Part shown: piece after piece, positions 37,330 through 56,100 of the stretch
How positions within the stretch are numbered: position 1 is the first letter of the stretch
How the letters are laid out: each line of letters opens with the position of its first letter
From: Ancistrus triradiatus
Taxonomy: Eukaryota; Chordata; Actinopteri; Siluriformes; Loricariidae
Direction of reading: 5' to 3'
DNA: 64,000 nt
Assembly (NCBI GenBank): GCA_025084515.1
Contig: JAJAGP010000869.1
Coordinates: forward strand, 1-64,000
The notes under the pieces: generated by a model
The model's database searches: none
What the model was told of the DNA's origin: nothing
The model's input: only the letters and a program-made list of their open reading frames with translations
Position numbers and translations under genes: made by a program

Positions 37330-37901
37330 AGGCCATTAAAAGATCAGCCAGCTGTGGCCATGAGGAGGTGCACATGATCAGCTACAATACTCAAATATGC
37401 TGTGGTATTCAAGCGATGACTGAGTGATTTAACAAGCCCAGTGTGCCAAGAAAACACTCCTCACACCATTACACTGCCACAAAATGTTGTGTATGAAAAT
37501 CCAAACAGTTATAGGAACTGTGGGAATTGTGGTAGCCCAGTGGGTAAGGTACTGGACTCTGGACCAGTACATGTCCAGGATTCAAATCCCACCTCTGCCA
37601 AGCTTCCACTGTTGGGTCATTGAGCAAGACCCTTAACCCACAATTGCTTGGATTCTAAGAATGTACCAATTGGAAATCGCTGTGGATAAGAGCGTCTGCT
37701 AAATGCTATAAATGTAAATGTTACAGGAAAACTCTAGAAACCCAGCCTGGCACCAACAATCATGCCAAGGTCAAAATCTGAAGCTTCTGTTCTTTATCTG
37801 CATGATTTCATCCATCGCTTAGCTGCCACAGGATTGGCTGACTGGATAATTGCAAGAAGGAGTAGGTGTACAGGTCTTCCAAATAAAGTGCTCTGTGAGT
37901 G
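37330..37901 (-). mobile_element. Tc1-like transposon, family E, antisense, internally deleted
   Basis: Contains CATGATCAGCTACAATACTC and GCCAAGAAAACACTCCTCAC on the left and the terminal AAATAAAGTGCTCTGTGAG on the right, matching the reverse of the element at 52280-52790. The transposase is lost. A SINE (37526-37722) sits inside. Confidence 0.75.
37526..37722 (+). mobile_element. tRNA-like SINE nested in Tc1 family E (copy 5)
   Basis: Full-length sense copy ending TGCTATAAATGTAAATG. The flanks TTATAGGAA (left) and TTACAGGAA (right) look like a 9-base target duplication with one later change. Confidence 0.85.
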
Positions 37902-37918
37902 TATACGATGACTGTATA

Positions 37919-37951
37919 TGTGCTGCCCCCTGCTGGTGATGTGTAGTGGCA
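37919..37951 (-). promoter_or_regulatory. CTCF-like motif
   Basis: The minus strand reads CCAGCAGGGGGCAG, which fits the vertebrate CTCF core at every position. It lies between the convergent 3' ends of fgd4 and nup205. Its surroundings are shared with a nup205 exon end (47510-47542), so it may be a duplicated piece rather than a selected site. Confidence 0.45.
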
Positions 37952-38850
37952 CAAGGTTAAAAGACCTTCGGATAGACCTTAGGACAGCTAGGCGCTTCGA
38001 ACTTACCGGGGTCTCGTGAACTTGAATGCCGGCCATCAACACGGGTCGTTCGGCCTCTTGAGTTGGCAACGCGCGGTGAGTTTGTCAACCTACAGTCGGT
38101 CTAAAAGTAAATAAAAACGGCTGGAAATAATCTTTTTTGTATTTAATTATTCGACATTTGAGTCTCTGAAACGTTATATATAACACAAACAAAACAAAAC
38201 ATTAAAAACAAACTATTTAGGGCGCCTATATTAGACTCAATAAATCAAGCTAAGGGAGCTGTGTTAAACTTCGCACCCCTGTCTTTCTCACCCCAACAGG
38301 ATTTCCTTTTCTAATCTTTAATACGTGCTAGCAATTGTAACACATGCGTGCTGTTAGAAACAAGTATTGTTATTTTTTTATTTTTAATTAAATAGTGAAA
38401 CGTTTTAAAGGTTAGATTTATCTCACGTTTTTATCGTGAGATGAACCACGAACACTTAAAATGTTTTTTCCCCCATCTATATCAAGTGATTCTGGTGCTT
38501 ACTGTACGTAAAGAGTAAAATCTGAATCTTAGAACATTGTAGAAGAGAAAGTCACTTAAATGTGGCAGGATCATGTGAAGAGATTGTGAAAGTTAGTGAG
38601 GAGGAAAATAGGAAATCTAGAAGCTCTGTGACCAAACTCTACTCATTATTCTTAAGAGAATGGTGTATTCATACTTGGTAAAAAATGAAGACAGGACACC
38701 ACAATACAATGTAAAGTATTTATTGAAACTTATTTACAAATATTATAACAGTAGCAGTCTTGGCTGCTGGTGCAGGTCATGACTGAATATTATCCTGTTT
38801 TTTATTTCAGTTTAATTAAATTAAACTTAAACTCAACCCTGTGATTAAGA
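37952..38850. other. Intergenic; possible 3' end of the unknown minus-strand gene
   Basis: On the minus strand AATAAA occurs at about 38717-38722, followed by a GT-rich stretch (TTGTATTGTGGTGTCC). It could end a transcript coming from 40.6 kb. Otherwise nothing recognised. Confidence 0.35.
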
Positions 38851-40057
38851 TACACTCCTGATCAAAATCTTAAGACCAGTTAAAAAATTGCAGGAATTCG
38901 CATTTTGCACTATTGGATCTTAAGAAGGTTCTAAGTAGAGCTTCACAGTGCTAAAAGAAGAAATCGTCGCAAGAGACAAAAACTTTTGAGCAGGGAATTT
39001 TTTGAAAACTGCATTTACACTCAAACATGATTTTTTCAGCTTATCAAAAGTTTAAGACCATAGCTCAAAAACCCCCGAAAACCCCCTCAAAACAGAAATC
39101 AAAGTGTCAAAAAAAGGACTCAGTAATGAGTAGCTCCACCATTCTTGTTGATCACTTCAAACAATCATTTAGGCATGCTTGATGCCAGTGTTTTCAGGAG
39201 GCTAGTGGGGACGTTGCTCCAAGTGTTGAAGATGGCTTCACCAAGGGCATCCACTGTCTGGAACTGATGTCCATTTTTGTAAACTTCCCTTGCCATCCAT
39301 CCCCAAATGTTCTCAATCGGATATAGATCAGGGGAACACGCAGGATGGTCCAAAAGAGTGATGTTATTCTCCTGGAAGAAGTCCTTTGTCAGGCGGGCAT
39401 TGTGAACTGCAGCATTGTCCCTGTTGAAAACCCAGTCATTACCAACACAGATGGAGGGCCCTCAGTCATGAGGGATGCCCGTTGCAACATCTTCACATAG
39501 CCAGCTGCTGTTTGACGCCCCTGCACACCCTGAAGCTCCATTGTTCCATTGAAGGAAAACGCACCCCAAATCATGATGGATTTTTTTGGGTCTACCACTT
39601 GACTTTTTTGTTCCATAACCCTCAGGGTCATTTAAAAAAATACAAAATGACTGTCTTACTGCGTCCAACCTCAGCAGCGATGGCACGTTTGTGAGAGGCC
39701 TTGCTTATGCAGCTCAACAATCCTACCACGTTCAAAGTCAGTGAGCTTTTTTGCTTTTGCCATCAGGAAGTCTTGACAGTGTAAATACTTGACAGAAAAT
39801 GACATGGAATCTAAATTTTTGCGCAGCTTTTGGCTTTTAAAGGCTATGGTCTTAAACTTTTGATCAGCTGAAAAAATCATGTTTGAGTGTAAATGCAGTT
39901 TTCAAAAAAATTCCCTGCTCAAAACTTTTTGTCTTTTGCGCCGATTTCTTCTTTCAGCATTGTGAAGCTCCACTTAGAACCTTCTTAAGATCCAATAGTG
40001 CAAAATGCGAATTCTTACAATTTTTTAACTGGTCTTAAGATTTTGATCAGGAGTGTA
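38851..40057 (-). mobile_element. Tc1-like transposon, family F, complete ends, internal deletion
   Basis: Perfect outer ends TACACTCCTGATCAAAATCT and AGATTTTGATCAGGAGTGTA, with inverted repeats of about 200 bases. Minus-strand transposase pieces: HTH start MAKAKKLTDFERGRIVEL (about 39762), SSGRPKKIHHDLG (39590), and DDE end SPDLYPIENIWGWMAREV (about 39330). The part between HTH and DDE is deleted and frameshifts remain. TA flanks fit the target site. Confidence 0.92.
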
Positions 40058-40198
40058 TATCTTATTAATGTAAATAACCTTAATGTTAAAACTGTATATA
40101 GAAGGATAGATGAATTCTTCCTCTTCAGGAAAGATTAATTCCTCCTCTTCATCTTCCACTTTCTCTACTTCTACTTCCCCTCATTCCTCCTCTTCCTC

Positions 40199-40411
40199 TT
40201 ATTCCTTCGTCTCAGATATGATGGTGGAACCGATCACATCTGGCACTGCTTCCTCCTCTGGTGTTTCACTGGTGGTACAAACACCAGCAGTGGAGGTAGT
40301 GGCTTCGGCTTCCTCGAAGAAGTCCAACGGTGCAACTCTGTTACTCCTCATGAAGCAGAACTTCCTCTTATCAGTCTTCAAGTTCAGTGATTGGCTAAAG
40401 CACTGACCCAT
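40199..40411 (-). CDS. Unknown 70-residue protein with N-myristoylation-like start (candidate gene)
   Basis: On the minus strand, ATG at 40411 in context ATCATGG (A at -3, G at +4) starts MGQCFSQSLNLKTDKRK. Gly at position 2 and Ser at position 6 fit an N-myristoylation signal, Cys4 could be palmitoylated, and basic residues follow at 13-17. The C-terminal half is acidic and Thr/Ser rich, ending SETKE. The stop is at 40199-40201. An ATG six codons upstream has a weak context. About 230-290 bases upstream stand a TATA box and a CCAAT box. I do not recognise the family. After the stop, the same frame continues as an acidic stretch with one more stop, so the protein may once have been longer. 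It could also be chance; low confidence without transcript evidence. Confidence 0.4.
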   Translation of the reverse strand: MGQCFSQSLNLKTDKRKFCFMRSNRVAPLDFFEEAEATTSTAGVCTTSETPEEEAVPDVIGSTIISETKE

Positions 40412-40641
40412 GATGTGCCGAACATTCATTAATTAATTAAAATATTTTTATATCTAATTAAGAAAATATATTAGAACTAAATAGCTAAATTAATTAATGA
40501 ATAAATAAAAATAACTGTTTATTAATTAGGATTCAGATGATGAAGAAATTCTAAGTTCTAGTGTGTAATGTTGTTGGGAGTGCAGGTGCTTGCTTGTGTC
40601 TCTCTCGGAGGTCCGGAGCAAAATGAGCTGCTGGTTGCTGT

Positions 40642-40703
40642 CTTATATAGGCTCAGAGTGTTCCGAAAACGCCAATATTCTAAAATGCACTGCTCCTGAT
40701 TGG
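40642..40703 (-). promoter_or_regulatory. CCAAT and TATA boxes of a minus-strand promoter
   Basis: On the minus strand GAGCCAATCAGG (CCAAT at 40699-40703) is followed 50 bases later by CTATATAAG (40642-40649). The spacing is that of a classical RNA polymerase II core promoter, and a start is expected near 40613. It points at the 70-codon ORF at 40411. Confidence 0.5.
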
Positions 40704-41399
40704 CTCCCCATTAAGAGCCACAATAAGACTACGCTTTTGCTTACTTTTGTGTTTTGCACTTCTTCATTTTTCCCTACAGGAACTTAAAGTGTTTTATATC
40801 CCCTGATTCAGCTAATAAAATAGGCCACTTACTAAGTATTACTTAACATTATGTTGGTGAATTAGCCTATAAAACCACAAAAACTAAAACCGAAAATAAC
40901 CGTTTAAACCAGTGGTTCCTAAACTACTTCTGCAGTTCCTTATTGAACAGAACAAAGTGAAATAAAGAGAAAAATCACCTTTATAGAGGAATTATTACTA
41001 GTCACATGCATTGTGTATCTTAAACATGTCTCATTCATTTGCCTTGTGCACCCCTGCAATAGCTCCATGCCCCCAACTTCAGGAACCACTGCTTTAATCC
41101 ATCATATCAAAAGAAACTGCTGGGTGTTTTTGTAGACTTTCACTCACCTAATGTTAGCTAGGGCTGTTAGATTACAGGTTTGGTTGATTGTGTCCTGACT
41201 TCAGATTCAGTCAGGAATTTAATCTGGGTTGCATGTTGTTAATGTGCTTAAAGAGTGAACTGTATGTATTATTTAGATAATTATTAGCTCTGTATTGGTA
41301 CTGACAGATAATGATAAAGAACTGTGATCGAGATCAGGAGCAATATCCATAAAAATCTAGGAGGTCACCTTAACATCAGAGGGACGCTCTTATGTTTAG
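40704..41399. other. Intergenic, nothing recognised
   Basis: No gene or repeat identified. Confidence 0.4.
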
Positions 41400-41582
41400 G
41401 ATGTTTGTGCTCCTGACCTAAAACATGATCAGATTTTCACACAAGTACAGAAAGTAGACAAAGAGAAACCAGTTAAAAAAATCAGACACAAATGTCATAC
41501 TTTGTCAATTATCTGTTGAGGAAAATTATCCAGATATTTCATATCTCTGAGTGGCAAAAGTATGTGAACCTCTAGGATTAGA
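41400..41582 (+). mobile_element. Solo left end of Tc1 family A
   Basis: CTAAAACATGATCAGATTTT through GAGTGGCAAAAGTATGTGAA matches the left inverted repeat of the 13.8-kb copy and then stops. Confidence 0.78.
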
Positions 41583-41881
41583 AGTTAATTTATAGGTGAA
41601 ATGTTTAGATATATTATTTGTAAAAAGTTATACATCAATTCAGTTGTACTGGACTTATGGGACATCCTGTATACTACTATTACTTGTGTATTACTTGTGT
41701 ATTACTATAGTCCATGCATTTTAGTACTTGGTCCAGGATGTCCTGAAGAAGAAAACGTTTCACTTTTGTCATACCTTTTTCTTTCTGGTGTATCAATACT
41801 AAAATCTCTACATGTCTACTGTACTGATTCATATCTGTTCAGCCCTGGACTAAGGCCCTTAACCCACAAGTGCTTGAATTA

Positions 41882-42150
41882 TACAGTACTGTACAAAAGT
41901 CTTAGGCCACTATTAGATTTTTAGCAATATTTACATAGTGATGACGATTGGACCCATAATACGGTACATATTGTCACTCCATAATACTGTTTTCCACTGA
42001 TGTTCATTCCAATCTTTGTGAGCTTTAGCATATCGTAGTCTTTTCATACTGTTCCCGTTCCAAAAGTGGTTCATTGGCTGCTACCAATCCAAAAAGACCA
42101 TTCCTGAGTGTAGAAGGGTCAACTTGGCATGCTGCCAGATGCTGCTGTTG
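41882..42150 (-). repeat. MITE, left half (TACAGTACTGTA end)
   Basis: Reverse-oriented relative of 58294-58776; contains AAAAGTCTTAGGCCACTATT and AAGACCATTCCTGAG. Confidence 0.75.
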
Positions 42151-42418
42151 CTCAAGTGTAAGGAGAGGTCACACATTTATATTAACCTATACATAGTTAC
42201 CATATTAGAAATGTACATTTCAGAGACTGAGAAATAATTATATATGGTCACTATCCCATTGCTAAAACAGAAAACTGGCACATGCTTCCTCTAATGAAAC
42301 TGTGGCTTGTTAAAAATGTACACACAGTCAATGACAGGCCTTAGTTTAAAGTATCATTTTAGCATTTTGCGAGTCCCGCAGATTGAAAAGGCCTGGGAAA
42401 ACTTGTCAGTTCAGTTAT

Positions 42419-42424
42419 TTTATT
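42419..42424 (-). terminator. nup205: Probable nup205 polyadenylation signal
   Basis: AATAAA on the minus strand, about 230 bases past the nup205 stop codon. No other canonical signal lies nearer. Confidence 0.55.
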
Positions 42425-42650
42425 CAATAGAAAATAGTAATAGTCTCACAAATTTAAACATGGGAATTCCAAAGCGGTTTTGTTACAAAGGAGTTACAAA
42501 GATGGTACACAAATCGGGTCACATTACAGGCCAGAGCTTTCATACGTAGCTCACGACTCATCTGGAGCAGAAAACTGTTACCTGTCAAGTGTTTAGTTGT
42601 TGAAGTAAGAATCTTTAGTAAAATGTCCATGTAGGATGCAGGGCGCGTGT

Positions 42651-50381
<7,731 letters not shown>

Positions 50382-50726
50382 CTGGAATAGTAGATGGATA
50401 GTTCTGCTTCTAAAATCTGAAGCTTGAAGCTCAAAACTGCCGACAGACACACACCTACTACTGCCTCACAACTGGAGTCCACTAGGGATGCACTGAATAT
50501 TTTAAATTGAAATTATTATAATCATTCTAATTGACTCGTTTTGCAGCACATAAGCACTTTGAGGTCAGTTTTGATTTACTCCGCAGATTATCAGTGTATG
50601 AATGGTGTAAAGAAATGGACAAACTTACTGAGAAAACACTGAAATTAACAATAGTTACTGATTTATTTCATGACCTTATGACAAATATGATAAATATGTG
50701 AATTCAAAGCTCGCTGACAAACCTGT

Positions 50727-50826
50727 NNNNNNNNNNNNNNNNNNNNNNNNNNNNNNNNNNNNNNNNNNNNNNNNNNNNNNNNNNNNNNNNNNNNNNNNNN
50801 NNNNNNNNNNNNNNNNNNNNNNNNNN
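50727..50826. other. Assembly gap, 100 N
   Basis: Exactly 100 N, the usual placeholder for a gap of unknown size. The missing 5' exons of nup205 are expected at or beyond this point. ORFs that cross it are not real. Confidence 0.99.
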
Positions 50827-50990
50827 GATACAGCAGGATAATGACCCAATATACACTTTACAGCTTTGCAACAACTCCTTGTAGACCAAATAAGATAAAG
50901 GAGTGCTGACTTGTAGATTCCTTGCCAGTTTGAGTGCACAATGTCATTAGAACAAAATAGGGAGCATACCAAATACTAATACATTTTGAA
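50827..50990 (+). mobile_element. Tc1-like transposon fragment at the gap edge
   Basis: CAGCAGGATAATGACCCAAT and CTTTGCAACAACTCCTTGTA resemble the QDNDP-H segment of a Tc1-type transposase. A repeat at the contig end would explain why the assembly broke here. Confidence 0.6.
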
Positions 50991-51113
50991 ACTTATGTGA
51001 TTTATTATTTTTTCAGCGATTCAGCATTTCACTCAATTTTCATTGATTATTGATTCATTCATTCTTTTTCATACCCCCTTAATTCAATTCAGAGGCGCAA
51101 GGCAAGAGCGAAC

Positions 51114-51116
<3 letters not shown>

Positions 51117-51173
<57 letters not shown>
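51117..51173. repeat. (CA)n followed by (GA)n microsatellite
   Basis: About 22 CA units, then AGAGAGAGAG. Confidence 0.93.
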
Positions 51174-51174
<1 letters not shown>

Positions 51175-51284
51175 GAATATTGTAGAGACACCAACTGAAT
51201 TTATGCATTTATTTGGGCTGTTAGTTAAACTGATGATCTCAGTTCAACCGCAACTGTGAGGCAACAGCGTTAACCAATTTCTCC

Positions 51285-51345
51285 ATGTGGTAGGCTAGTG
51301 GGTAAGGTACTGGACTATGGACCACAAGGTCCAGGGGAATGCAGC
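51285..51345 (+). repeat. tRNA-like SINE head fragment (copy 9)
   Basis: GTAGGCTAGTGGGTAAGGTA and GGACCACAAGGTCCAGGG match the head of the SINE family; the rest is gone. Confidence 0.65.
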
Positions 51346-51780
51346 ACTGGGGAATGGTCCCCCATTTCGACCACCTATTACACAGGCAGAAGGCACCGCT
51401 GGAACTTGAACCCAGGTCACCATGGTAGTGGGTTGGCAAATTAGATCCCAAGCAACTGCTTAACAAATTCCTCCCATCACAAACTTTAGTAATCTGAATA
51501 AAATAATAGAGGAAGGTGATTTGTATGACACAGTGTCAAGGTCATGAAAACGTTTTGGATATGACTTTGGTAGAAGCTTTTTAATAGATATTTGAACTGT
51601 TGAATTGTGGTGAGGGTAATGCGTCTTCTTGCCATTCATATTATAGTAGTTATCATATTATGTGCGTAATTAATACATTATATTCCCTGTACTGCATTTC
51701 AGACTTTGGAATCGAGAATTAAAACAATTATTTTGTAGAACTACCTCTCTCTCGTGGCCGACGCCAACAAATGCAGCAGT

Positions 51781-51804
51781 GCGCCTGCGCGTTTCTACGG
51801 CAAC
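51781..51804 (+). promoter_or_regulatory. cfap54: cfap54 promoter: NRF1-like site and RFX X-box
   Basis: GCGCCTGCGC (51781-51790) differs by one base from the NRF1 core GCGCATGCGC. Directly next to it, GTTTCTACGGCAAC (51791-51804) fits the X-box consensus GTNRCC-N-RGYAAC with one or two departures. The pair lies 61 bases upstream of the cfap54 ATG. RFX factors bind X-boxes in promoters of ciliary genes, which fits the product. Confidence 0.7.
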
Positions 51805-51864
51805 GTTAACAACATTAATACCGTTTGCGCTCCTAGTTCATTTTACTGCGGTAACAGATAAAAC

Positions 51865-52013
51865 ATGGAGATTTTACCAGCTTCATATTATGGAACACTA
51901 GATAAATCTAACCCGGTCATATCCGCGTTTGAGAGGAATTTAAATGAGTTTAAATCATACATGAAGAAAGTTCGGGATTCTCCTAGCTTCGACCACTTCT
52001 CTTATTCCAGAGG
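51865..52013 (+). CDS. cfap54: cfap54 coding exon 1 with start codon
   Basis: Starts MEILPASYYGTLDKSNPVIS after AAAAC (A at -3 relative to ATG, G at +4) and ends FSYSRG with phase 2 at AG/GGTAATG. No earlier in-frame ATG follows the GC-rich promoter. Confidence 0.88.
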
Positions 52014-53127
52014 GTAATGATAGGCTATAGTAAAATATAGATAATATAAGGTTTGATTTACAGCTTGTATGTTTACCCTCATGATCACATATGGATTTAA
52101 CATTGTGTTTGGCAGGTCTTTAAAACTGTTTGACATATGGAATAAATATGAACCTCGTCTTCCGAGCCTTTATTACGAAGAACGTCTGTTGCACATCGCG
52201 GATTTCCTCTTGGAAAACAAAGTAAGTTTTTCATTTCACTCTTTGTCTCTTTTGTACACATGTTCAACTGCTCCTTAACGCAAATATCCAATTAGCCAAT
52301 CAGCAGGACAGAAACTCAGTGCATTTAGGGATGTCAAGACGACCTGCTGAAGTTCTGAATGAGGAAGAAAGGTGATTAAAGTGACACTGAACGTGGCATG
52401 CTAGAGGGGTTGGTCTGAGTATTTCAGAAACTGGTCATCTACTGGCATTGTCATGCACAGCCATCTCTAGGATTTACAGAGAGTGGTTAGAAAAAGAGAA
52501 AACATCCAGTGTGCAGCAGTTCGATGACTGAAAACGCCTTGTTGATGCCGAGGTCAAAGAAGAATGGCCAGATTGTTCGAGCTGATTGGAAGGCAACAGT
52601 AACTCAAACAGCCACTCCTTACAACTGAGATATGCAGAAGAGCATGCCTGATTGCACAACACATCGAACCTTGAAGCAGATGGGCTACAGCAGCAGAAGA
52701 GCACACCGGGTGCCACTCCTGTCAGCTAAGAACAGGCAACTCAGGCTACAATACGCATGGGCTCTGCATACTCAGATGGCCTGATGTACTGATAGATGAA
52801 ATAATAATAATAATAATAATACTATGAATAAATATAATACTATGAATAAATATAATACTATAAATACTATAAATAAATCTATATAAATATATAAATAATA
52901 AATAATAAAATAAAATAATAATAATAATAATAATAATATATAATAATAATATAAATAAATATAATACTATAAATACATATATATATAAATAATAAATATT
53001 ATAATAAAATAATAATAATAATATATAATAATACTATAAATAAATGTAATACTTTAATACTATAAATACTCTAAATAAATATTTATAAATATATAAATAA
53101 TAAATAATATAATAAAATAATAATAAC

Positions 53128-53158
<31 letters not shown>

Positions 53159-56100
53159 TATAATAATACTGTAAATAAATATAATACTATAAATACTATA
53201 AATAAATATATATAAATATATAAATAATAAATAATATAATAAAATAAAATAATAATGATAATAATAATAATAATAATAATAGTAATATTTTTTAATTGCA
53301 GAAAAAATAGCATCTAAATTTAAATGAAGTAAGTCTACCCCTGAAAGTCACATTACTTTCATTTCAGAATCAGATTTATTTCTGAGTCTTCCCAAATTAG
53401 GTCGGTCTGACATGTCCTGCTGAGAATGACATCACTAGCTAAGCTCCACAATCATGAGCTAAAATACACAGGCTCATTTTTTTGGCCATTTCTACCTTTA
53501 AATTACCCGGACGTGAGTTAGGCTAATTATCTGTACTACATAAAATGTAGCTTTTGTGGTATATTTTAACATTATTAAAAAATATCAGTGACAATATAAT
53601 GATACAAAGTGAGAGTGTACATAACACACTGGCAATTCAGAATACTCTATATTGTAAATGTATGAACTATAATTGTAGCACAAGTTTGACCAGTGAAACC
53701 TGAAGTGAAATTTTTGACAAAAAAAATGGTTAAAGTCAGACTGGGCCAGAGAGAGGAGATGAAGGCAGATAGTGAACAATATAGCTTACGGAACAAAGAC
53801 AGGAACTAGGTGCACAAAAAATCATGGCTTCTACTACTTCAGACAAGTAGTTTAAATAGCCAAGGGTATGATTCTGGAAATGCTGGACAGGTGAGAGGAA
53901 TCAATATTCTGTGAACATGTGAGAGCATGAGAACATCTGGAATGAAATTTGGCAGCAATGGACACCAAGCGGTTTGATATTTTAGACATAAAATCAAGTG
54001 TCAAATCTCACATTCCTTGGGTAGTAATAATGAGAAAAATATTGAAACACTTTTTCTTCACTCGCCATAGTTAATAACCCTGTGTGTCTTTTATTTATTT
54101 TTTTGTCTTGCAGTTTTACAAACTCGCTCTTTGGCAGTGCTTCAGACGCTGTCTGCACCGATTCACAACGCATAGCTTGGAGAGCATCAAGGATGTGGAA
54201 CACTTTAAGCAGGAGTTTTTTCCAGATGGCTTTCATGCTGTAGGAGCAAAGCTTAAGGTAGGGGTTGGTGATACTGACAAAAGTCTGATTACAATAATCA
54301 ATTATAAAACCCCAAAGCATAAACAGTTAGGGCAGTATGGGAGAAAACACAGAGTTCCTTACCCTGAAGTTGAATCTGTTCATCTGGATATAGATTTTGT
54401 CGGAGAAACGTTTCGTCACTCATCTAAGTGACTTCTTCAGAGACTTCTTCTTCTTCAGAGACTGAAGAAGTCACTTAGATGAGAGACGAAACGTTTCTCC
54501 GAAAAAATCTATGTCCAGATGAACAGATTCAATTTCTGGGATTTTCTTACCTGGATTATTGAGCATGCATCAAGACAGTGTTCCTTACATTTACTTTGAC
54601 TTTTATTTTTGCAGACAGTACGAATCTAAGATATTACATGTTTTGTTTGCTCAGCTTTCATCCCTGCATTTCATCCCTTAAACGCATTCCAAAAAGTTGG
54701 GACTGGGGCAATGATGTGATTTCAAACAGGTGATGTCAATGGGTGATTGTAATCATGATTTGGTACAAAAGCAGTATCCACGAAAGGCGGATTTGAAAGA
54801 GTCCTTTTTTGAGCAAAGATGGTAGAGGATCTCCAGTTTGTCAAAAATGTGTGAGAATTGAGTTATCCTCTAGTAACTATTTATTATTTTTTTTAATATT
54901 GGTGATTTGGAATCGAAAGGGCAGCACTGTTTGATTACCCTTTATTCTCACTCTGTATGAGGACAGGTAGACCCTCCCCCTTTTTAAAAATTATTTATTT
55001 TAACTTTGGTGGCGTGGATGACAGAGTGAGTAATATGTTGCTATTGTACTGCCAAGTTTGTGTTGTAAAAGTGAAAATTATGGACTACATATCTGATTTA
55101 GTTTATTTACTTGAGCATCAATGTGGAAGACTGTTTGGATATTGGAGACAATATATGGATAATGTGTAGTGGTCACTGTTTGTATGTTTAAGTGTTAAAA
55201 TGTGGAAATCTAATAAATACATGTTCAAAAAATTGTGTAATATAAATAAATATTGGAAGGTATGTGCATATTTCAGTGAAGTTTTTCTGATTTGGCTTGT
55301 TTTGCATTGTGTTGAGATCCCTGTATAAGATGTCATGGAGGTAGCTTATGTTACTCTAAAATCTCAGTGTATTTTTCTGCTTTAATGCTGCCATCACAGG
55401 AGTGTAAATGACCTTTGGGCCAAAGGCACAGACCCAACCCCATAGCATGAAGAGCCTGGCTTTGCACTTGTTGCTGATAATAGTCTGAATAGTCTTTTTC
55501 ATCCTTGGTACAGAGCACATGGTGTCCATTTCTTATAATAAAGATCTGGAATACTGATTTGTCTGACCACAATACATGTTTCCACTGTGGTATGGTCCAT
55601 CCTAGATGCCTCTGAGCCCAGAGAAGTTGTTGGCACTTGTGTACATTGTTAACATAAGGCGTGAATATATACAGTATATATATAACATAAGTTGTGAATG
55701 TAACTCTGTATTCTAGTGATTGACAAAGATTTGCCAAAGTAATTCCTTGCCCAAGTGGTTGTATCAGTTATTGGTTGGATGACGGTTCTTGATGCTTCTT
55801 GTCTGAAAGATCGGCGACCACAGGTTTTCAGCTTTGACTTGTACCCTTGGACTTTAAGGACTGAAATTGCTTTGAGGAACCTTGATTTTAAACATTTAAA
55901 TAATTTTCTCATGCATTTGCTGACAAACTGGAGATCTGTCCACCTTTGCTCCTCAAAGACTCAGCCTTTCATGGAGGCTGCTTTTGTACCAAATCATGAT
56001 AATAATCACCTGTTGACATCACCTGTTTAATGCCATCATTGTTTATTGGTTTTCTTGCCTCATTATTAGCCCTATATTGCCCCTGTCCCAACTTTTTTTG

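Noticed and set aside
50676..50972. ORFs containing X residues
   Set aside because: They cross the 100-N gap and have no meaning.
52798..53285. CRISPR-like or centromere-like array
   Set aside because: It is an AAT-rich simple repeat without spacers or a long unit; no CRISPR array exists in the window.
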